Made by a program: the position numbers and the translations under genes
Source: Blastocatellia bacterium
Lineage (GTDB): Bacteria > Acidobacteriota > Blastocatellia > Chloracidobacteriales > JADJPF01
DNA: 64,000 bases
Reading direction: 5' to 3'
Assembly: GCA_025057015.1 (NCBI GenBank)
Contig: JANWYG010000003.1
Location: 1-64,000 of the forward strand
Notes under the pieces: generated by a model
What the model was told of the DNA's origin: nothing
The model's input: the letters and a program-made list of their open reading frames with translations, nothing else
Database searches by the model: none
In this document: positions 1 through 8,983 of the stretch, in pieces
Numbering within the stretch: position 1 is the stretch's first letter
How the letters are laid out: each line of letters opens with the position of its first letter

Positions 1-252
1 CGCCATAGGGTCGGAAGGAGGCGAGGATGGTTTGACTGAAGGCATACCTCCGACTACCGTCGCCATAGGGTCGGAAGGAGGCGAGGATGGTTTGACTGAA
101 GGCATACCTCCGACTACCGTCGCCATAGGGTCGGAAGGAGGCGAGGATGGTTTGACTGCAGGTATACCTCCGACTACCGTCGCCATAGGGTCGGAAGGAG
201 GCGAGGATGGTTTGACTGAAGGCATACCTCCGACTACCGTCGCCATAGGGTC
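1..252. repeat. 60-bp tandem repeat, four full copies plus a 12-nt start of a fifth
   Basis: Units start at 1, 61, 121 and 181, with a partial unit at 241-252. Units 1, 2 and 4 are identical; unit 3 differs at only a few positions (about 159-163). The period is a multiple of three and lies inside the minus-strand zinc-ribbon gene, where each unit encodes 20 residues. The array continues past the left edge, so the true copy number is unknown. Confidence 0.97.
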
Positions 253-561
253 AGGTTGAGGAGGAGGCAGCTTGTCTTTAAGTTGTTTGATATCTACTCC
301 GCCTACCTGCGTAGCAAATGGGTCAGCTTTACCTTTCGTAGCTTCTGGCTCGCGCTGTACATCAGCAGTTCTCATCTCTGCTACTTGAGTAGCAAAAAGA
401 TCATCAGAAGAAGTGGGCTCTACAAGGGCATGTCCGACACGGGTCTTGTAAGGGTCGTTAGCGGCAAATGTTTGCGGAGGAGGTGTAGGCAAAGATTTGC
501 CGCAAGCTCGGCAAAAGCGAGCTATATCAGTTATCTGGACGCCACAAGCCGGACAGAACAT
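1..561 (-). CDS. Zinc-ribbon protein with repeated D-P-x-A-T-x-V-G motifs (cut by left edge)
   Basis: The reading frame is open from an ATG at 559-561 to the left edge (187 codons, no stop). The N-terminus is a double-CxxC zinc ribbon (C3, C6, C17, C20). A low-complexity region follows in which one short motif recurs: NDPYKTRVG, DDLFATQVA, DPFATQVGG, then DPMATVVGG once in every 20-residue unit of the 60-bp array, separated by Pro/Ser-rich spacers. The C-terminus is missing, so any effector or membrane domain is unseen. Zinc-ribbon plus disordered-linker architecture is common in Acidobacteriota. I infer the regularly spaced threonines could be kinase targets or FHA ligands. The C-terminal domain, and hence the function, is unknown. 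Confidence 0.85.
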   Translation of the reverse strand, partial: MFCPACGVQITDIARFCRACGKSLPTPPPQTFAANDPYKTRVGHALVEPTSSDDLFATQVAEMRTADVQREPEATKGKADPFATQVGGVDIKQLKDKLPPPQPDPMATVVGGMPSVKPSSPPSDPMATVVGGIPAVKPSSPPSDPMATVVGGMPSVKPSSPPSDPMATVVGGMPSVKPSSPPSDPMA

Positions 562-655
562 AGTGTATGCCTACCATCTATTCTGAGCCTTTATATAAGG
601 ATATAACGAAAGTAGCTTATATATCAAGCATAGTCGTTCTATTAAGCGGCACAAA

Positions 656-886
656 TTAGGTTGGCGATTTTTTTAGAGGTTGGAGGTGTATTTTGATCGA
701 ACGAAGCTTGACATTTTTTGGAACATTTGTGTCATTCCGGACTTTATGTTGGGTCTCATGCGGATTTAGAGCAGTTGTAGCATAGCTTGCTGATACGAGC
801 TCATCGTAGCTACCCAAGCTTCTGCCGCAGAATCTGCAGTAGTTAAGTGTTTCGTTAAAGTGTACCCCGCAAGGTATGCACTTCAT
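656..886 (-). CDS. Small zinc-ribbon protein, truncated paralogue of the left-edge gene
   Basis: 76 residues. The first 24 form the same C-x2-C-x11-C-x2-C ribbon as the upstream gene, with closely similar spacing and sequence (starts MKCIPCG; second knuckle CRFCGRSL). The following segment SYATTALNP resembles a decayed form of the threonine motif in the neighbour. The tail is Lys-rich with no recognisable domain. A purine-rich stretch precedes the ATG. It lies head-to-tail with the left-edge gene, suggesting local duplication followed by truncation. It could be a functional small metal-binding protein or a gene remnant. Confidence 0.6.
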   Translation of the reverse strand: MKCIPCGVHFNETLNYCRFCGRSLGSYDELVSASYATTALNPHETQHKVRNDTNVPKNVKLRSIKIHLQPLKKSPT

Positions 887-998
887 CTAGTCTACCTCTA
901 ATAGTGAGAAAGGCAAACTTTGTTCCTCGAAGTGGAGCGAGATTTTGGGGGAAAAGCTTTGAGTAAGTTGTTTAGTACTGCCGATAGTGGCAGGCCAT

Positions 999-1979
999 TT
1001 ATGACAGTTCGTTTATCATCCGCTGTGCGAGATCAAGTCCACTTAAGAATGCTCCTTCGACGCGTCCTCCGAGGAAGTAGTCACCGCATAGTCCTATGCC
1101 GTAGTTTGGGCAGAAGATTGCAAGCTCTTTTAGCGGGCGCGTCGGGAGCGCGTACCTCCACCTATGTGCTGCTTTGTAGGCAGCATCTAACTGTTCTAGG
1201 CCGGTTATCTTGCAGAATTCTTCGCAGAGGACTGCTATGACAGCAGCGGGTTCGAGATCTATGTGCTCGTTTGACCAGTTTGACTCTGCGTGCAGTACCC
1301 AGGTTTCGCCGCTGCGGCCGTACTTACTGCTATCGCGAGCTACCCAGGCCAGCTTCGTGCTATTGATGAAAAGCCCGTCAAAGTGTAATTCCAGTCGTTT
1401 ATGGAATCCCAGCATGACTGCCCAGCAGGGTAGCATTTCTGCTTGGGCTATTTTGGCAGCTAGCTGTGGTAAATTAGCTAACAAGCTGCTTGCTTGTGGA
1501 GCAGGTATTGCTATGACGAGGAATGGGTGACTGTCGAGTAGTTGGCCTTGGCTGTCGAAGAGCAACCATTCGTCAGCCTCGCGCTCGATTCGCTCGACTT
1601 TTACGTCATAAGCGACGTTACAGTTATTGGCAAGATAGCGTGTTACGGCGCTCATCGAAGGTACGCCCACATAGCGGGTAACGGAGTCAGATAGTTCATT
1701 GAGTAGTCCGTCTTCGTAGCTACAGATTCGAGCTTCCCACTTGGCCACGATACCGAGGGTTAGCATTTGTTGTACGAAGTTAGCGAACCGCTCGTCTCGA
1801 CAAGTGAAGTATTGTGCGCCATGGTCAAATTGGAAGCCTTCTGCTCGACGTGTAGACATTCGTCCGCCTGAAGAGCGCGCTTTTTCATAGACCTTTACTA
1901 TGAAGTCTGCCTCGGCCAGGCGCGAGGCGCACACCAAGCCTGCCAGCCCCGCACCTATGACAGCAACCTTAGTACCCAC
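999..1979 (-). CDS. Renalase-like NAD(P)/FAD-dependent amine oxidoreductase
   Basis: 326 residues. The N-terminus has a Rossmann dinucleotide-binding motif (G-A-G-L-A-G-L at residues 10-16) followed by an acidic residue ending beta-2 (VYEKA). Next comes the family signature GGRMSTRR and an FDHGAQYF segment typical of bacterial renalase-like flavoproteins. Near the C-terminus GLCGDYFLGGRVEGAF matches the second FAD-binding element of the amine-oxidase superfamily. Length fits the family. It probably oxidises a reduced nicotinamide derivative or an amine; the substrate cannot be read from sequence. It is cytosolic, with no signal peptide. It lies 10 nt downstream of the S9 peptidase on the same strand and is probably co-transcribed. 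Confidence 0.85.
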   Translation of the reverse strand: MGTKVAVIGAGLAGLVCASRLAEADFIVKVYEKARSSGGRMSTRRAEGFQFDHGAQYFTCRDERFANFVQQMLTLGIVAKWEARICSYEDGLLNELSDSVTRYVGVPSMSAVTRYLANNCNVAYDVKVERIEREADEWLLFDSQGQLLDSHPFLVIAIPAPQASSLLANLPQLAAKIAQAEMLPCWAVMLGFHKRLELHFDGLFINSTKLAWVARDSSKYGRSGETWVLHAESNWSNEHIDLEPAAVIAVLCEEFCKITGLEQLDAAYKAAHRWRYALPTRPLKELAIFCPNYGIGLCGDYFLGGRVEGAFLSGLDLAQRMINELS

Positions 1980-1989
1980 GGCTTTCCCC

Positions 1990-4008
1990 TTACTTTAAAT
2001 ATTTACCAAACCATTCTAGTACAGTCTTGTACCATAATTCGCTGTTGTGTGGTTTAAGTATCCAGTGACCTTCGTCGGGAAAGTAAAGCATTCGGGACGG
2101 TACACCCATTCTCTGCAGCGCAGTAAATAGCTGGAATCCCTCGCCTATGGGCACTCTATAATCGAGTTCTCCGTGGGTTACTAATGTGGGGGTCTTGAAA
2201 TTTTTTACGTAATTATGGGGCGAGTGCTTAGCGTAGGACTCAGGATTTGTCCACGGTGTACCGCCAAACTCCCATTCTGGAAACCATAGCTCTTCGGTGA
2301 CACCGTACATGCTGACGGTGTTAAACACGCCGGCATGAGATACTAGCGCTTTGAACCGTCCTGTTTCGTTATGTCCGAGTATCCAATTTATCATATAGCC
2401 GCCAAAAGATGCTCCGGCAGCACCTATACGATTGCGGTCTACGTACTCTAGTTCGGCTGCTTTGTCTACGGCGTTGAAGATATCTGTTACACATTTGCCT
2501 GACCAGTCGCCGCTTATCTGGTCAGTGAATTTTTGGCCGTAGCCTGTGCTTCCTCTTGGGTTAGGCATCAGCACGACGTAGCCAGCAGCTGCATATATGT
2601 TAGGGTTCCAGCGGTAACTAAAGCTGCGCGTCCAAGCTCCTTGAGGGCCACCGTGAATCAGTACTATCATCGGGTACTTCTTCTTTGGATCAAAGCAGAC
2701 TGGCTTCATAAGAAGTGAATGCACAGGTGTGCCATCTTCACCTTTACTCCAGAAGTCTTCTGCAGCTTTCATATCCAATTGCGAAAGCAGATCGCTGTTT
2801 GTGAAAGTTATCTGTCGGACGTTGCTGCCGTCGGCGTTAGCTGCGAACACTTCCGTGGGCATTGTCTCTGACGATCGGCTGAAGACGAGCGTCTTGCCAT
2901 CGTGAGAGATTGAAACGTCAAAGTTGAATGATTTCTCTATTAACTTCCCTATCTTGCCGCTACTTATTTCTACAAAGAAGATTGGTTGATAGGTTTCATC
3001 TTCTGCAGTGAAGTAGATGCGATTGCTATCTGGTGCCCAGATGATGCTTTCTACAGAGCGATCCAAGCTGTCGGTGAGGCTTCTAGATTGACCGGTTGTC
3101 CTATCGTAAAGCATCAGTCGCCACTTGTCAGCTTCGAAACCGGCACGCTGCTGTGATCTGTAGGCTATATATTTGCCGTCTGGAGAGTATGCAGGTGAGT
3201 TGTCAGCACCGCGCCCTTCGGTTATCCTACGCAGTTTCTGATCTGCGCTCAATGGGAGTACGAAAAGATCGTGGTTAGTGCTTGTAGCTTCTATCTCGTC
3301 GGTGTTCGTCACGTAGCAAATTTCTTTACCGTCTGGTGAAAAGGCGTAGTTATCTGGGCCGCCTAGAGAGAAAGGAGGTACGTCATAGTCGCCGGGCGTC
3401 AGATCTTTGACTTGTCCGCCATCGATAGAGACTATAAATAAGTGGTTGCGTTTTCCGTCTTTCCAGCTCATCCAGTGCCGGTAGAGTAATCTGTCTAGCA
3501 TCTTGGCCTTGACAGGGCTGGATTCGACTACGGAGCGCTTTTTGCGGTTGCAGTCAATATCTATACATTCTGGATAGACTTCAGAGGTAAATAGCAAATG
3601 CTTACCGTCGGGTGACCAGACTGGGTCAGAAGCACCCATAGGCATGTCGGTGAGCTTACGTGCTTCACCGCCGGCTACATCCATCAGCCATATCTGTGGT
3701 GAGCCGTCACGGGTAGAGATAAATGCTAGTTGGCGGCTATCGGGAGACCAGCGAGGTCTTTCGTTTAAGCCGGCTGCAGTAGTGAACTGTCGCGGGTGGC
3801 CACCTTCAAGAGGTATGGTCCATATCTGGCTGGAACGGCCATTCTTGTCGTATGTCGATATTACATATGCTATGGTCTTTTTGTCTGGCGAGAGCTGTGG
3901 TTCGGAAATGCGCTTGAAGGCAAACAGATCCTCGACTGCTAGTCCCCGGGCTGACTGCTGCGCTAGTGCGCTAAGAGATAACACAAGCACTGTTAATACT
4001 GTTCTCAT
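1990..4008 (-). CDS. Secreted S9-family prolyl-oligopeptidase-type peptidase
   Basis: About 672 residues from the chosen start. The N-terminus is a signal peptide (MRTVLTVLVLSLSALAQQ). It is followed by a beta-propeller with PD40/WD40-like blades (repeated W-S-P-D and F-S-P-D-G-K motifs) over roughly residues 25-390. The C-terminal alpha/beta-hydrolase domain carries the nucleophile motif GASFGGY (Ser about 534), Asp about 616 (HGELDYRVP) and His about 648 (DEGHW). This is acylaminoacyl-peptidase/DPP-like architecture. A longer frame opens at 4092, but the ATG at 4006-4008 has a strong AAGGAGAAGGGA ribosome site and directly gives the signal peptide. Role: periplasmic or extracellular peptide degradation. 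It is divergent from pdxA. Confidence 0.93.
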   Translation of the reverse strand: MRTVLTVLVLSLSALAQQSARGLAVEDLFAFKRISEPQLSPDKKTIAYVISTYDKNGRSSQIWTIPLEGGHPRQFTTAAGLNERPRWSPDSRQLAFISTRDGSPQIWLMDVAGGEARKLTDMPMGASDPVWSPDGKHLLFTSEVYPECIDIDCNRKKRSVVESSPVKAKMLDRLLYRHWMSWKDGKRNHLFIVSIDGGQVKDLTPGDYDVPPFSLGGPDNYAFSPDGKEICYVTNTDEIEATSTNHDLFVLPLSADQKLRRITEGRGADNSPAYSPDGKYIAYRSQQRAGFEADKWRLMLYDRTTGQSRSLTDSLDRSVESIIWAPDSNRIYFTAEDETYQPIFFVEISSGKIGKLIEKSFNFDVSISHDGKTLVFSRSSETMPTEVFAANADGSNVRQITFTNSDLLSQLDMKAAEDFWSKGEDGTPVHSLLMKPVCFDPKKKYPMIVLIHGGPQGAWTRSFSYRWNPNIYAAAGYVVLMPNPRGSTGYGQKFTDQISGDWSGKCVTDIFNAVDKAAELEYVDRNRIGAAGASFGGYMINWILGHNETGRFKALVSHAGVFNTVSMYGVTEELWFPEWEFGGTPWTNPESYAKHSPHNYVKNFKTPTLVTHGELDYRVPIGEGFQLFTALQRMGVPSRMLYFPDEGHWILKPHNSELWYKTVLEWFGKYLK

Positions 4009-4077
4009 TTCCCTTCTCCTTAGACTCTGCTTAAAGACATCGATTTTACGATAGTAGCAAGAAAGGTACCTCTTGAG

Positions 4078-4083
4078 TATAAT
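4078..4083 (+). promoter_or_regulatory. Candidate -10 box close to the pdxA start
   Basis: A perfect TATAAT lies 15 nt upstream of the pdxA ATG (4098). No good -35 box is visible at the expected distance (about 4055-4060). If used, the transcript would begin around 4090, leaving only a few leader bases, so pdxA mRNA would be nearly leaderless; no Shine-Dalgarno sequence is seen before the ATG. Confidence 0.4.
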
Positions 4084-4097
4084 GTGGCTCACTAAAG

Positions 4098-5120
4098 ATG
4101 AAAAAGCGCCCTCGCATAGCTGTTACTATAGGCGATCCTGCAGGTATAGGACCGGAGGTGGTTCTGAAAGCAGTTGCTGAGGAGGAAGTACGTGTTTGTT
4201 GTTTGCCTATCATAGTGGGTGACGCAGCGCATCTAGATCGGCATGCGCGTAAGGTGGCACCTAATTTGCGACTTGATGCTGTTCAATTTGGAGACGAGTT
4301 ACCTGACGAGTTTGATCGTCCTATAATATACAACTGCCACAATTTGCCACGTCCTGTCGACATGGGTAAAGAATCTGCCGAATATGGCTGCGCTGCGGGT
4401 CAGTATGTAGAAGCTGCTGTAGAGCTTGCCTCTTTGGGTAAGGTAGATGCGATAGCCACTGGTCCTATAAACAAACGCTCGTTGCAGCTAGGTGGGTATA
4501 GCTATCCGGGACATAGTGAGCTACTGGCTTATTTGACTAAGACTAGCGACTATGCGATGGCGATAGTTAGCGCATCGCTCAAAGTAGTGTTGCTTACGAC
4601 TCACTTGCCACTTGCAAAAGCCCTCACTTATGTCAAAAAAGAGCGCATAGAGAGGACGCTTAGGCTTATTGATCGTGAAATGCGCCTTTGGGGTATAAAG
4701 CAACCTAGGATAGCTGTTGCTTCGGTTAATCCGCATGGGGCTGAAGGAGGCCTCTTCGGCATAGAAGAGGCTGCCGAGCTTATACCTGCTATAGAAGCTT
4801 GCAGGCGTAAGTCGAACATAGATGTGAGAGGTCCGTTTTCAGCAGATACGGTGTTTTTAAGGGCTGCACGAGGTGAATTTGACGTGGTTCTATCTTGTTA
4901 CCACGATCAAGGGGTAATTCCTGTCAAGTGTCTGTCTTTTGGTGAAGCCGTAAACGTCACTCTCGGATTGCCGTTCGTGCGTACTTCTGTGAACCATGGC
5001 ACGGCTTTTGATATTGCTGGCAAAGGAATCGCCGACTCTCGCAGCATGATAGAGGCGATCAAACTTGCGGCGTATTTGGTAGAAAAGCGACGTGAGGTAG
5101 AGCACGAGCTTGTGTTTTAG
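4098..5120 (+). CDS. pdxA: 4-hydroxythreonine-4-phosphate dehydrogenase
   Basis: 340 residues, the usual PdxA length. It opens with TIGDPAGIGPEV, the family's N-terminal signature. The metal-binding region near the C-terminus (SCYHDQGVIPVK, then NHGTAFDIAGKG) has the conserved His and Asp residues that hold the divalent metal. The enzyme oxidises 4-phosphohydroxy-L-threonine to the aminoacetone-phosphate precursor that PdxJ condenses to pyridoxine phosphate (DXP-dependent vitamin B6 pathway, cytosol). pdxJ is not in this window. It is divergent from the S9 peptidase, with 89 bp between the starts. The ATG at 4098 lacks a clear ribosome site. Confidence 0.96.
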   Translation: MKKRPRIAVTIGDPAGIGPEVVLKAVAEEEVRVCCLPIIVGDAAHLDRHARKVAPNLRLDAVQFGDELPDEFDRPIIYNCHNLPRPVDMGKESAEYGCAAGQYVEAAVELASLGKVDAIATGPINKRSLQLGGYSYPGHSELLAYLTKTSDYAMAIVSASLKVVLLTTHLPLAKALTYVKKERIERTLRLIDREMRLWGIKQPRIAVASVNPHGAEGGLFGIEEAAELIPAIEACRRKSNIDVRGPFSADTVFLRAARGEFDVVLSCYHDQGVIPVKCLSFGEAVNVTLGLPFVRTSVNHGTAFDIAGKGIADSRSMIEAIKLAAYLVEKRREVEHELVF

Positions 5121-5150
5121 TTTATAATTGCCGGACCGTTTGGAGGAGCT

Positions 5151-5495
5151 ATGGTGGATCTAGAGGATCTCGGTAGAATCAGGGAAAACGAGTGGTTTAG
5201 CGCCAACGAGAAAGAACTTATTAGGCAGGCCAAGGAGCGCAAGACTGCTCAACAGCAGCAGATGCTTGCCGCAGAGGAGGAAAAGCTACGCCAGCTACAT
5301 TGGATGAAATGTCCTAAGTGCGGACATGATCTTGAGGAAGTTGTGCATGAAGGGGTCAAGATAGACGAGTGCAAGAAGTGTAAAGGTATTTTTCTCGATG
5401 CTGGTGAGTTGGCAGAGATCCTGCTTCGGTCACAAGAGGCTAATAGAATGCTTTTCAGAAAACTCTCTCATTTGGTCTTTAAGGTGAGCTCATGA
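5151..5495 (+). CDS. TFIIB-type zinc-ribbon protein
   Basis: 114 residues. The N-terminal half is highly charged and helical ([13 protein letters not shown]). The second half is a zf-TFIIB ribbon with CPKCG and, about 20 residues later, [14 protein letters not shown], the family's typical G-x-F-L-D-x-G-E-L ending. Family members are small cytosolic proteins of unknown role. A GGAGG site sits just before the ATG. The last codons overlap the antiporter start by an ATGA junction, so the two are translationally coupled. Confidence is high for the fold and low for function. Confidence 0.85.
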   Translation: MVDLEDLGRIRENEWFSANEKELIRQAKERKTAQQQQMLAAEEEKLRQLHWMKCPKCGHDLEEVVHEGVKIDECKKCKGIFLDAGELAEILLRSQEANRMLFRKLSHLVFKVSS

Positions 5496-6577
5496 GAAAG
5501 CAGCTTTTTGCTACAGAGAATTTGCTTTACTGGTTACTTGTTTTCGTTCCGATAGCTATATTTCTTGAAATACGGCATGCTTCCAAGACGTGGATATTTG
5601 TAACTTCTTGCTTGGCCATACTGCCGCTTGCAGGTCTGATGGGCAAGGCCACAGAACATTTAGCGTCTAAAGTTGGCGAAGGTTTAGGTGGGCTGCTCAA
5701 TGCCACTTTTGGCAATGCTGCGGAGCTCATCATAGCGACGATGATGCTGAAAGAAGGGCTACATGAGGTTGTGAAGGCTTCGATTACTGGCTCAATCATA
5801 GGGAACGTCTTTCTCGTGCTTGGATTAAGCGTTCTTGCCGGAGGGCTGAAGTTTAAGCAACAAACTTTTAACCGTACTGCTGCAAGCCTTGGAGCTACTC
5901 TGCTTGCCTTGAGCGGCATAGCACTTGTCGTACCAGCGCTTTTTCATTTCATCAACCAAGGTTCGTTAAATAGCAAGGTGATGGTGCAAAGTGAGCAGGA
6001 CCTAAGTCTAGAAATAGCTGTAGTTTTATTTGTGACTTACGTACTGAGCCTTGTCTTTGCACTAAGGACGCATAGGCATCTATACGAAGGAGCAGCAGAG
6101 GAAGAACATCACGAGCTTTGGTCTACGAAAAAGTCGATAGCTGTGCTGTTTGTTTCTACTGTTTTTGTTGGCCTGATGAGTGAGTTTCTCGTGGGTGCTA
6201 TAGAACAGACTGGTAAAGAGTTGAATCTTTCAGATGTCTTCATAGGAGTTATAGTAGTCGCTATAATAGGTAACGCCGCAGAGCATAGTACGGCTATATT
6301 GATGGCATTGAAGAATAAGATGGACCTTTCGCTGAACATAGCTGTGGGTTCATCGTTACAGATAGCGCTTTTTGTTGCTCCTGTGTTAGTGTTTGCTAGC
6401 TATGCTTTTGGTAAGCCTATGAATCTTATTTTTAGCCCATTTGAAGTGCTGGCTGTGGTGCTATGTGTCTTGGTACTTAACATGATAGCTTCTGATGGCG
6501 AGTCTAACTGGATGGAGGGAGTGCAGATGCTCGCCGTCTATACAATACTAGGCATAGCTTTTTACTTCCTACCGTGA
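5492..6577 (+). CDS. cax: Calcium/proton antiporter (CaCA superfamily)
   Basis: 361 residues with about 10-11 hydrophobic segments. The two inverted alpha-repeat signatures of the CAX family are clear: [13 protein letters not shown] in the first half and [19 protein letters not shown] in the second, each with the essential acidic residue in GNAAE. The inter-repeat loop around residues 195-210 is acidic and His-rich. Predicted inner-membrane exporter of Ca2+ in exchange for H+. It starts by ATGA overlap with the zinc-ribbon gene and ends by GTGA overlap with the histidine kinase, so the three form one operon. Confidence 0.93.
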   Translation: MRKQLFATENLLYWLLVFVPIAIFLEIRHASKTWIFVTSCLAILPLAGLMGKATEHLASKVGEGLGGLLNATFGNAAELIIATMMLKEGLHEVVKASITGSIIGNVFLVLGLSVLAGGLKFKQQTFNRTAASLGATLLALSGIALVVPALFHFINQGSLNSKVMVQSEQDLSLEIAVVLFVTYVLSLVFALRTHRHLYEGAAEEEHHELWSTKKSIAVLFVSTVFVGLMSEFLVGAIEQTGKELNLSDVFIGVIVVAIIGNAAEHSTAILMALKNKMDLSLNIAVGSSLQIALFVAPVLVFASYAFGKPMNLIFSPFEVLAVVLCVLVLNMIASDGESNWMEGVQMLAVYTILGIAFYFLP

Positions 6578-8979
6578 GTGTCCGGGTTGCGCAAATTCAG
6601 AAAAGTTCTACACGTTCTAGTTTTACATCTATAGCTATAATTCTTATTATCTATGGTGCTGCGCTAGTTGGTGGGTGGGTATCGTTTTCTTACTTTGCTA
6701 GTAATTTTGAGCGGCAGACTTTAGAAGCCTACTCCGAGAGACAACTTGCTCATACTCGCTCGATGGCTACGATTTTGTCAATGGCGCTTACTTCGCTTGA
6801 GCAGGGATTAACAGCTACGTCTGTTTTATTAGATGGCGACGAAACTGACATAGAGCAGCTAAGGGCGTTTTATGAGACTTCTCCTCTCAAACTAGGTTGG
6901 ATAGCTCATCTTGATATCGCAGGGCGAGTAATAGCTAGCTGGCCGCCAACTGCTTTGCCTGAAGATCTACGAGTTACAGAGCACTTATCGGTTGTCTCTT
7001 CGGGGCTGGCATTAAGTGTCCCCGTATATCAGGGAGACTCTCGAAGCGGCACTTTGTCCAGTAGCGTAGGTGTTGAAGCTTTGATAGGGCAGCTAGCGTT
7101 GCTTGAGGGCAATACTACTCTGTGGTTGATCGATGAGCAGTTCGACGTACTGCCACTGAGAAATCCTCTTCAGCGAAAATTATCTGCGGCTGAACTGGCC
7201 GAGCTACAGCAGCTTCTGAAGTCATCTGAGAGTGCCGTGACGTCGTCTGAGGTTGTGTCCATCTTGCCTGTAGTTGTCGGTAGTAAGAAGTTTACTTTTC
7301 TTACGAGAACGCCTCGACAGTCGGTACTCAAGCCGTATCTGGACAACTTGAGTGTTTTGCGTTCTATAGCTCTTATTTTCTTTACCGTGATGGTTGGCTC
7401 TAGCTTACTTGTGCTGTATTTAGAGCAGGCAAAGCTGAAGCTAGCGCAGGATTTACAGAACAAACTTCAGCAATCTGAGAAGAAGTACCGTACTTTAATA
7501 GAAGACAGTAACGATGCTATTTTGCTTATATCTCCTGATGAGCTAGTAAAGCTTGCGAACAAGCGTGCTACAGAGTTTTTTGGCAGATCTGAAGAAGAAC
7601 TGCTTGGTACTTCGCTTGCGAAGCTGCTTGGAGAGGACGCTACAGCCAACTTACGAAGCTGTTTAACTGGAGCTGCTTCGGCTAAAGGTTCTGTCATAGA
7701 GCTGAGCTTTATGTCGTCGGGCGAGAGCGTTACTACGATCGTTTCTGTCTCGGCTGTCTATAACCGTAGGAACGAGCACATAGCTAACATGCTGGTGTTT
7801 ACCGATATCACGCAGAAGAAGCGTGCTGAGCATCAACTAGAGCAGATGCAAGAAGCATTACGACAGGCACAGAAGATGGAGTCGATAAGTACGCTTGCTG
7901 CTGGTATAGCCCACGATTTTAATAACATACTTGGAGTCGTACTTGGGTATATTTCACTTATTAAAAACCGCTTACAGTCGCAAGATCCAAACCGTCATTA
8001 TCTTGAAATAATAGAAACGTCTTCCCGTAGGGCAGCTGAGTTGACACAGCGTCTACTTGCTTTTGCTCGTGGTGGCAAGTATAGCGTTAGCACTATAGAG
8101 ATTAACTCTGTAGTCAAGAAGGCGCTTCAGCTAGTTGCTAGCACGCTTGGTAAGAAGATAGACGTTCAGCTAAGTTTTTATCCTGAGAAGCTTTGGGTCG
8201 AAGGTGATGCTGAACAGATAGTGCAAGCACTTGTAAACATCTTGATTAACGCTGGTGAGGCTATGCCTGATGGTGGGTGCTTGACGATAGCAACGGAGTT
8301 GGTCAGCGGTGGGGATTTGAACTTGCCTGTTTGCCAGCAGGAGTTTGTTTGTGTAAGTGTTGCTGACACTGGTATAGGGATTTCTCAGGAAGCTTTGCCG
8401 AGGCTATTTGAGCCGTTCTATACTACTAAACGGGAACATAAGCATAGTGGTCTTGGCCTTGCTATGGTATATGGCATAGTCAAGAACCATGGTGGGCAGG
8501 TGAGGGTAGAAAGTGAGCTTGGCAAAGGTAGTAAGTTCTATATCTACCTACCTCGTGGTGTTCAGCCTGAAGGGCCTTCTGAGGTAGTCGATGTTGTTGT
8601 TCCTGCTCCTGGTAGGTCGGAGCAAGAGACCATTCTGGTGGTGGATGACGAAGAGATGCTCAGAGAACTTATCGTGGAAGCTCTTTCTGATGCAGGATAT
8701 AACGTCGTAGCTGCGGAGAACGGAAAAGAGGCCGTGGATATTTATCGCAAGACTCGGGTCGATCTGGTCATTTTGGACATGATAATGCCGGAGATGAACG
8801 GAGCCGAAGCTTTTAGGGAGATACGCAGCATCAATCCTTCTGCGAAAGTTTTGCTATCGAGTGGCTACAGTCAGGAAGCTGAGGCTCAAAGTATCTTGTC
8901 TGAGGGAGCACTCGGATTCTTACAAAAGCCTTATGCTATCGGCGACTTGCTTGCTAAAATAAGGTCTGTACTCAACTAA
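6574..8979 (+). CDS. Membrane-bound hybrid sensor histidine kinase (PAS-HisKA-HATPase-REC)
   Basis: 801 residues from a GTG start that overlaps the antiporter stop. TM1 is about residues 17-40, followed by an extracytoplasmic sensor region to about 255 and TM2 at about 260-283. A PAS domain spans about 303-415. HisKA has phospho-acceptor His447 ([11 protein letters not shown]), followed by HATPase_c with [16 protein letters not shown] and [16 protein letters not shown]. The C-terminal receiver domain (about 685-800) has VVDDEE and acceptor Asp in [12 protein letters not shown]. This NtrB-like core with an attached receiver usually passes phosphate on via a separate Hpt or response regulator; none is adjacent. 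The next gene starts 4 nt downstream. Confidence 0.95.
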   Translation: MSVRVAQIQKSSTRSSFTSIAIILIIYGAALVGGWVSFSYFASNFERQTLEAYSERQLAHTRSMATILSMALTSLEQGLTATSVLLDGDETDIEQLRAFYETSPLKLGWIAHLDIAGRVIASWPPTALPEDLRVTEHLSVVSSGLALSVPVYQGDSRSGTLSSSVGVEALIGQLALLEGNTTLWLIDEQFDVLPLRNPLQRKLSAAELAELQQLLKSSESAVTSSEVVSILPVVVGSKKFTFLTRTPRQSVLKPYLDNLSVLRSIALIFFTVMVGSSLLVLYLEQAKLKLAQDLQNKLQQSEKKYRTLIEDSNDAILLISPDELVKLANKRATEFFGRSEEELLGTSLAKLLGEDATANLRSCLTGAASAKGSVIELSFMSSGESVTTIVSVSAVYNRRNEHIANMLVFTDITQKKRAEHQLEQMQEALRQAQKMESISTLAAGIAHDFNNILGVVLGYISLIKNRLQSQDPNRHYLEIIETSSRRAAELTQRLLAFARGGKYSVSTIEINSVVKKALQLVASTLGKKIDVQLSFYPEKLWVEGDAEQIVQALVNILINAGEAMPDGGCLTIATELVSGGDLNLPVCQQEFVCVSVADTGIGISQEALPRLFEPFYTTKREHKHSGLGLAMVYGIVKNHGGQVRVESELGKGSKFYIYLPRGVQPEGPSEVVDVVVPAPGRSEQETILVVDDEEMLRELIVEALSDAGYNVVAAENGKEAVDIYRKTRVDLVILDMIMPEMNGAEAFREIRSINPSAKVLLSSGYSQEAEAQSILSEGALGFLQKPYAIGDLLAKIRSVLN

Positions 8980-8983
8980 AATT

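Noticed and set aside
1-252. CRISPR array
   Set aside because: Units are contiguous with no unique spacers and keep an open coding frame.
256-606. Plus-strand frame of 116 residues
   Set aside because: It is antisense to the zinc-ribbon gene, which has clear motifs; the plus product has no recognisable domain.
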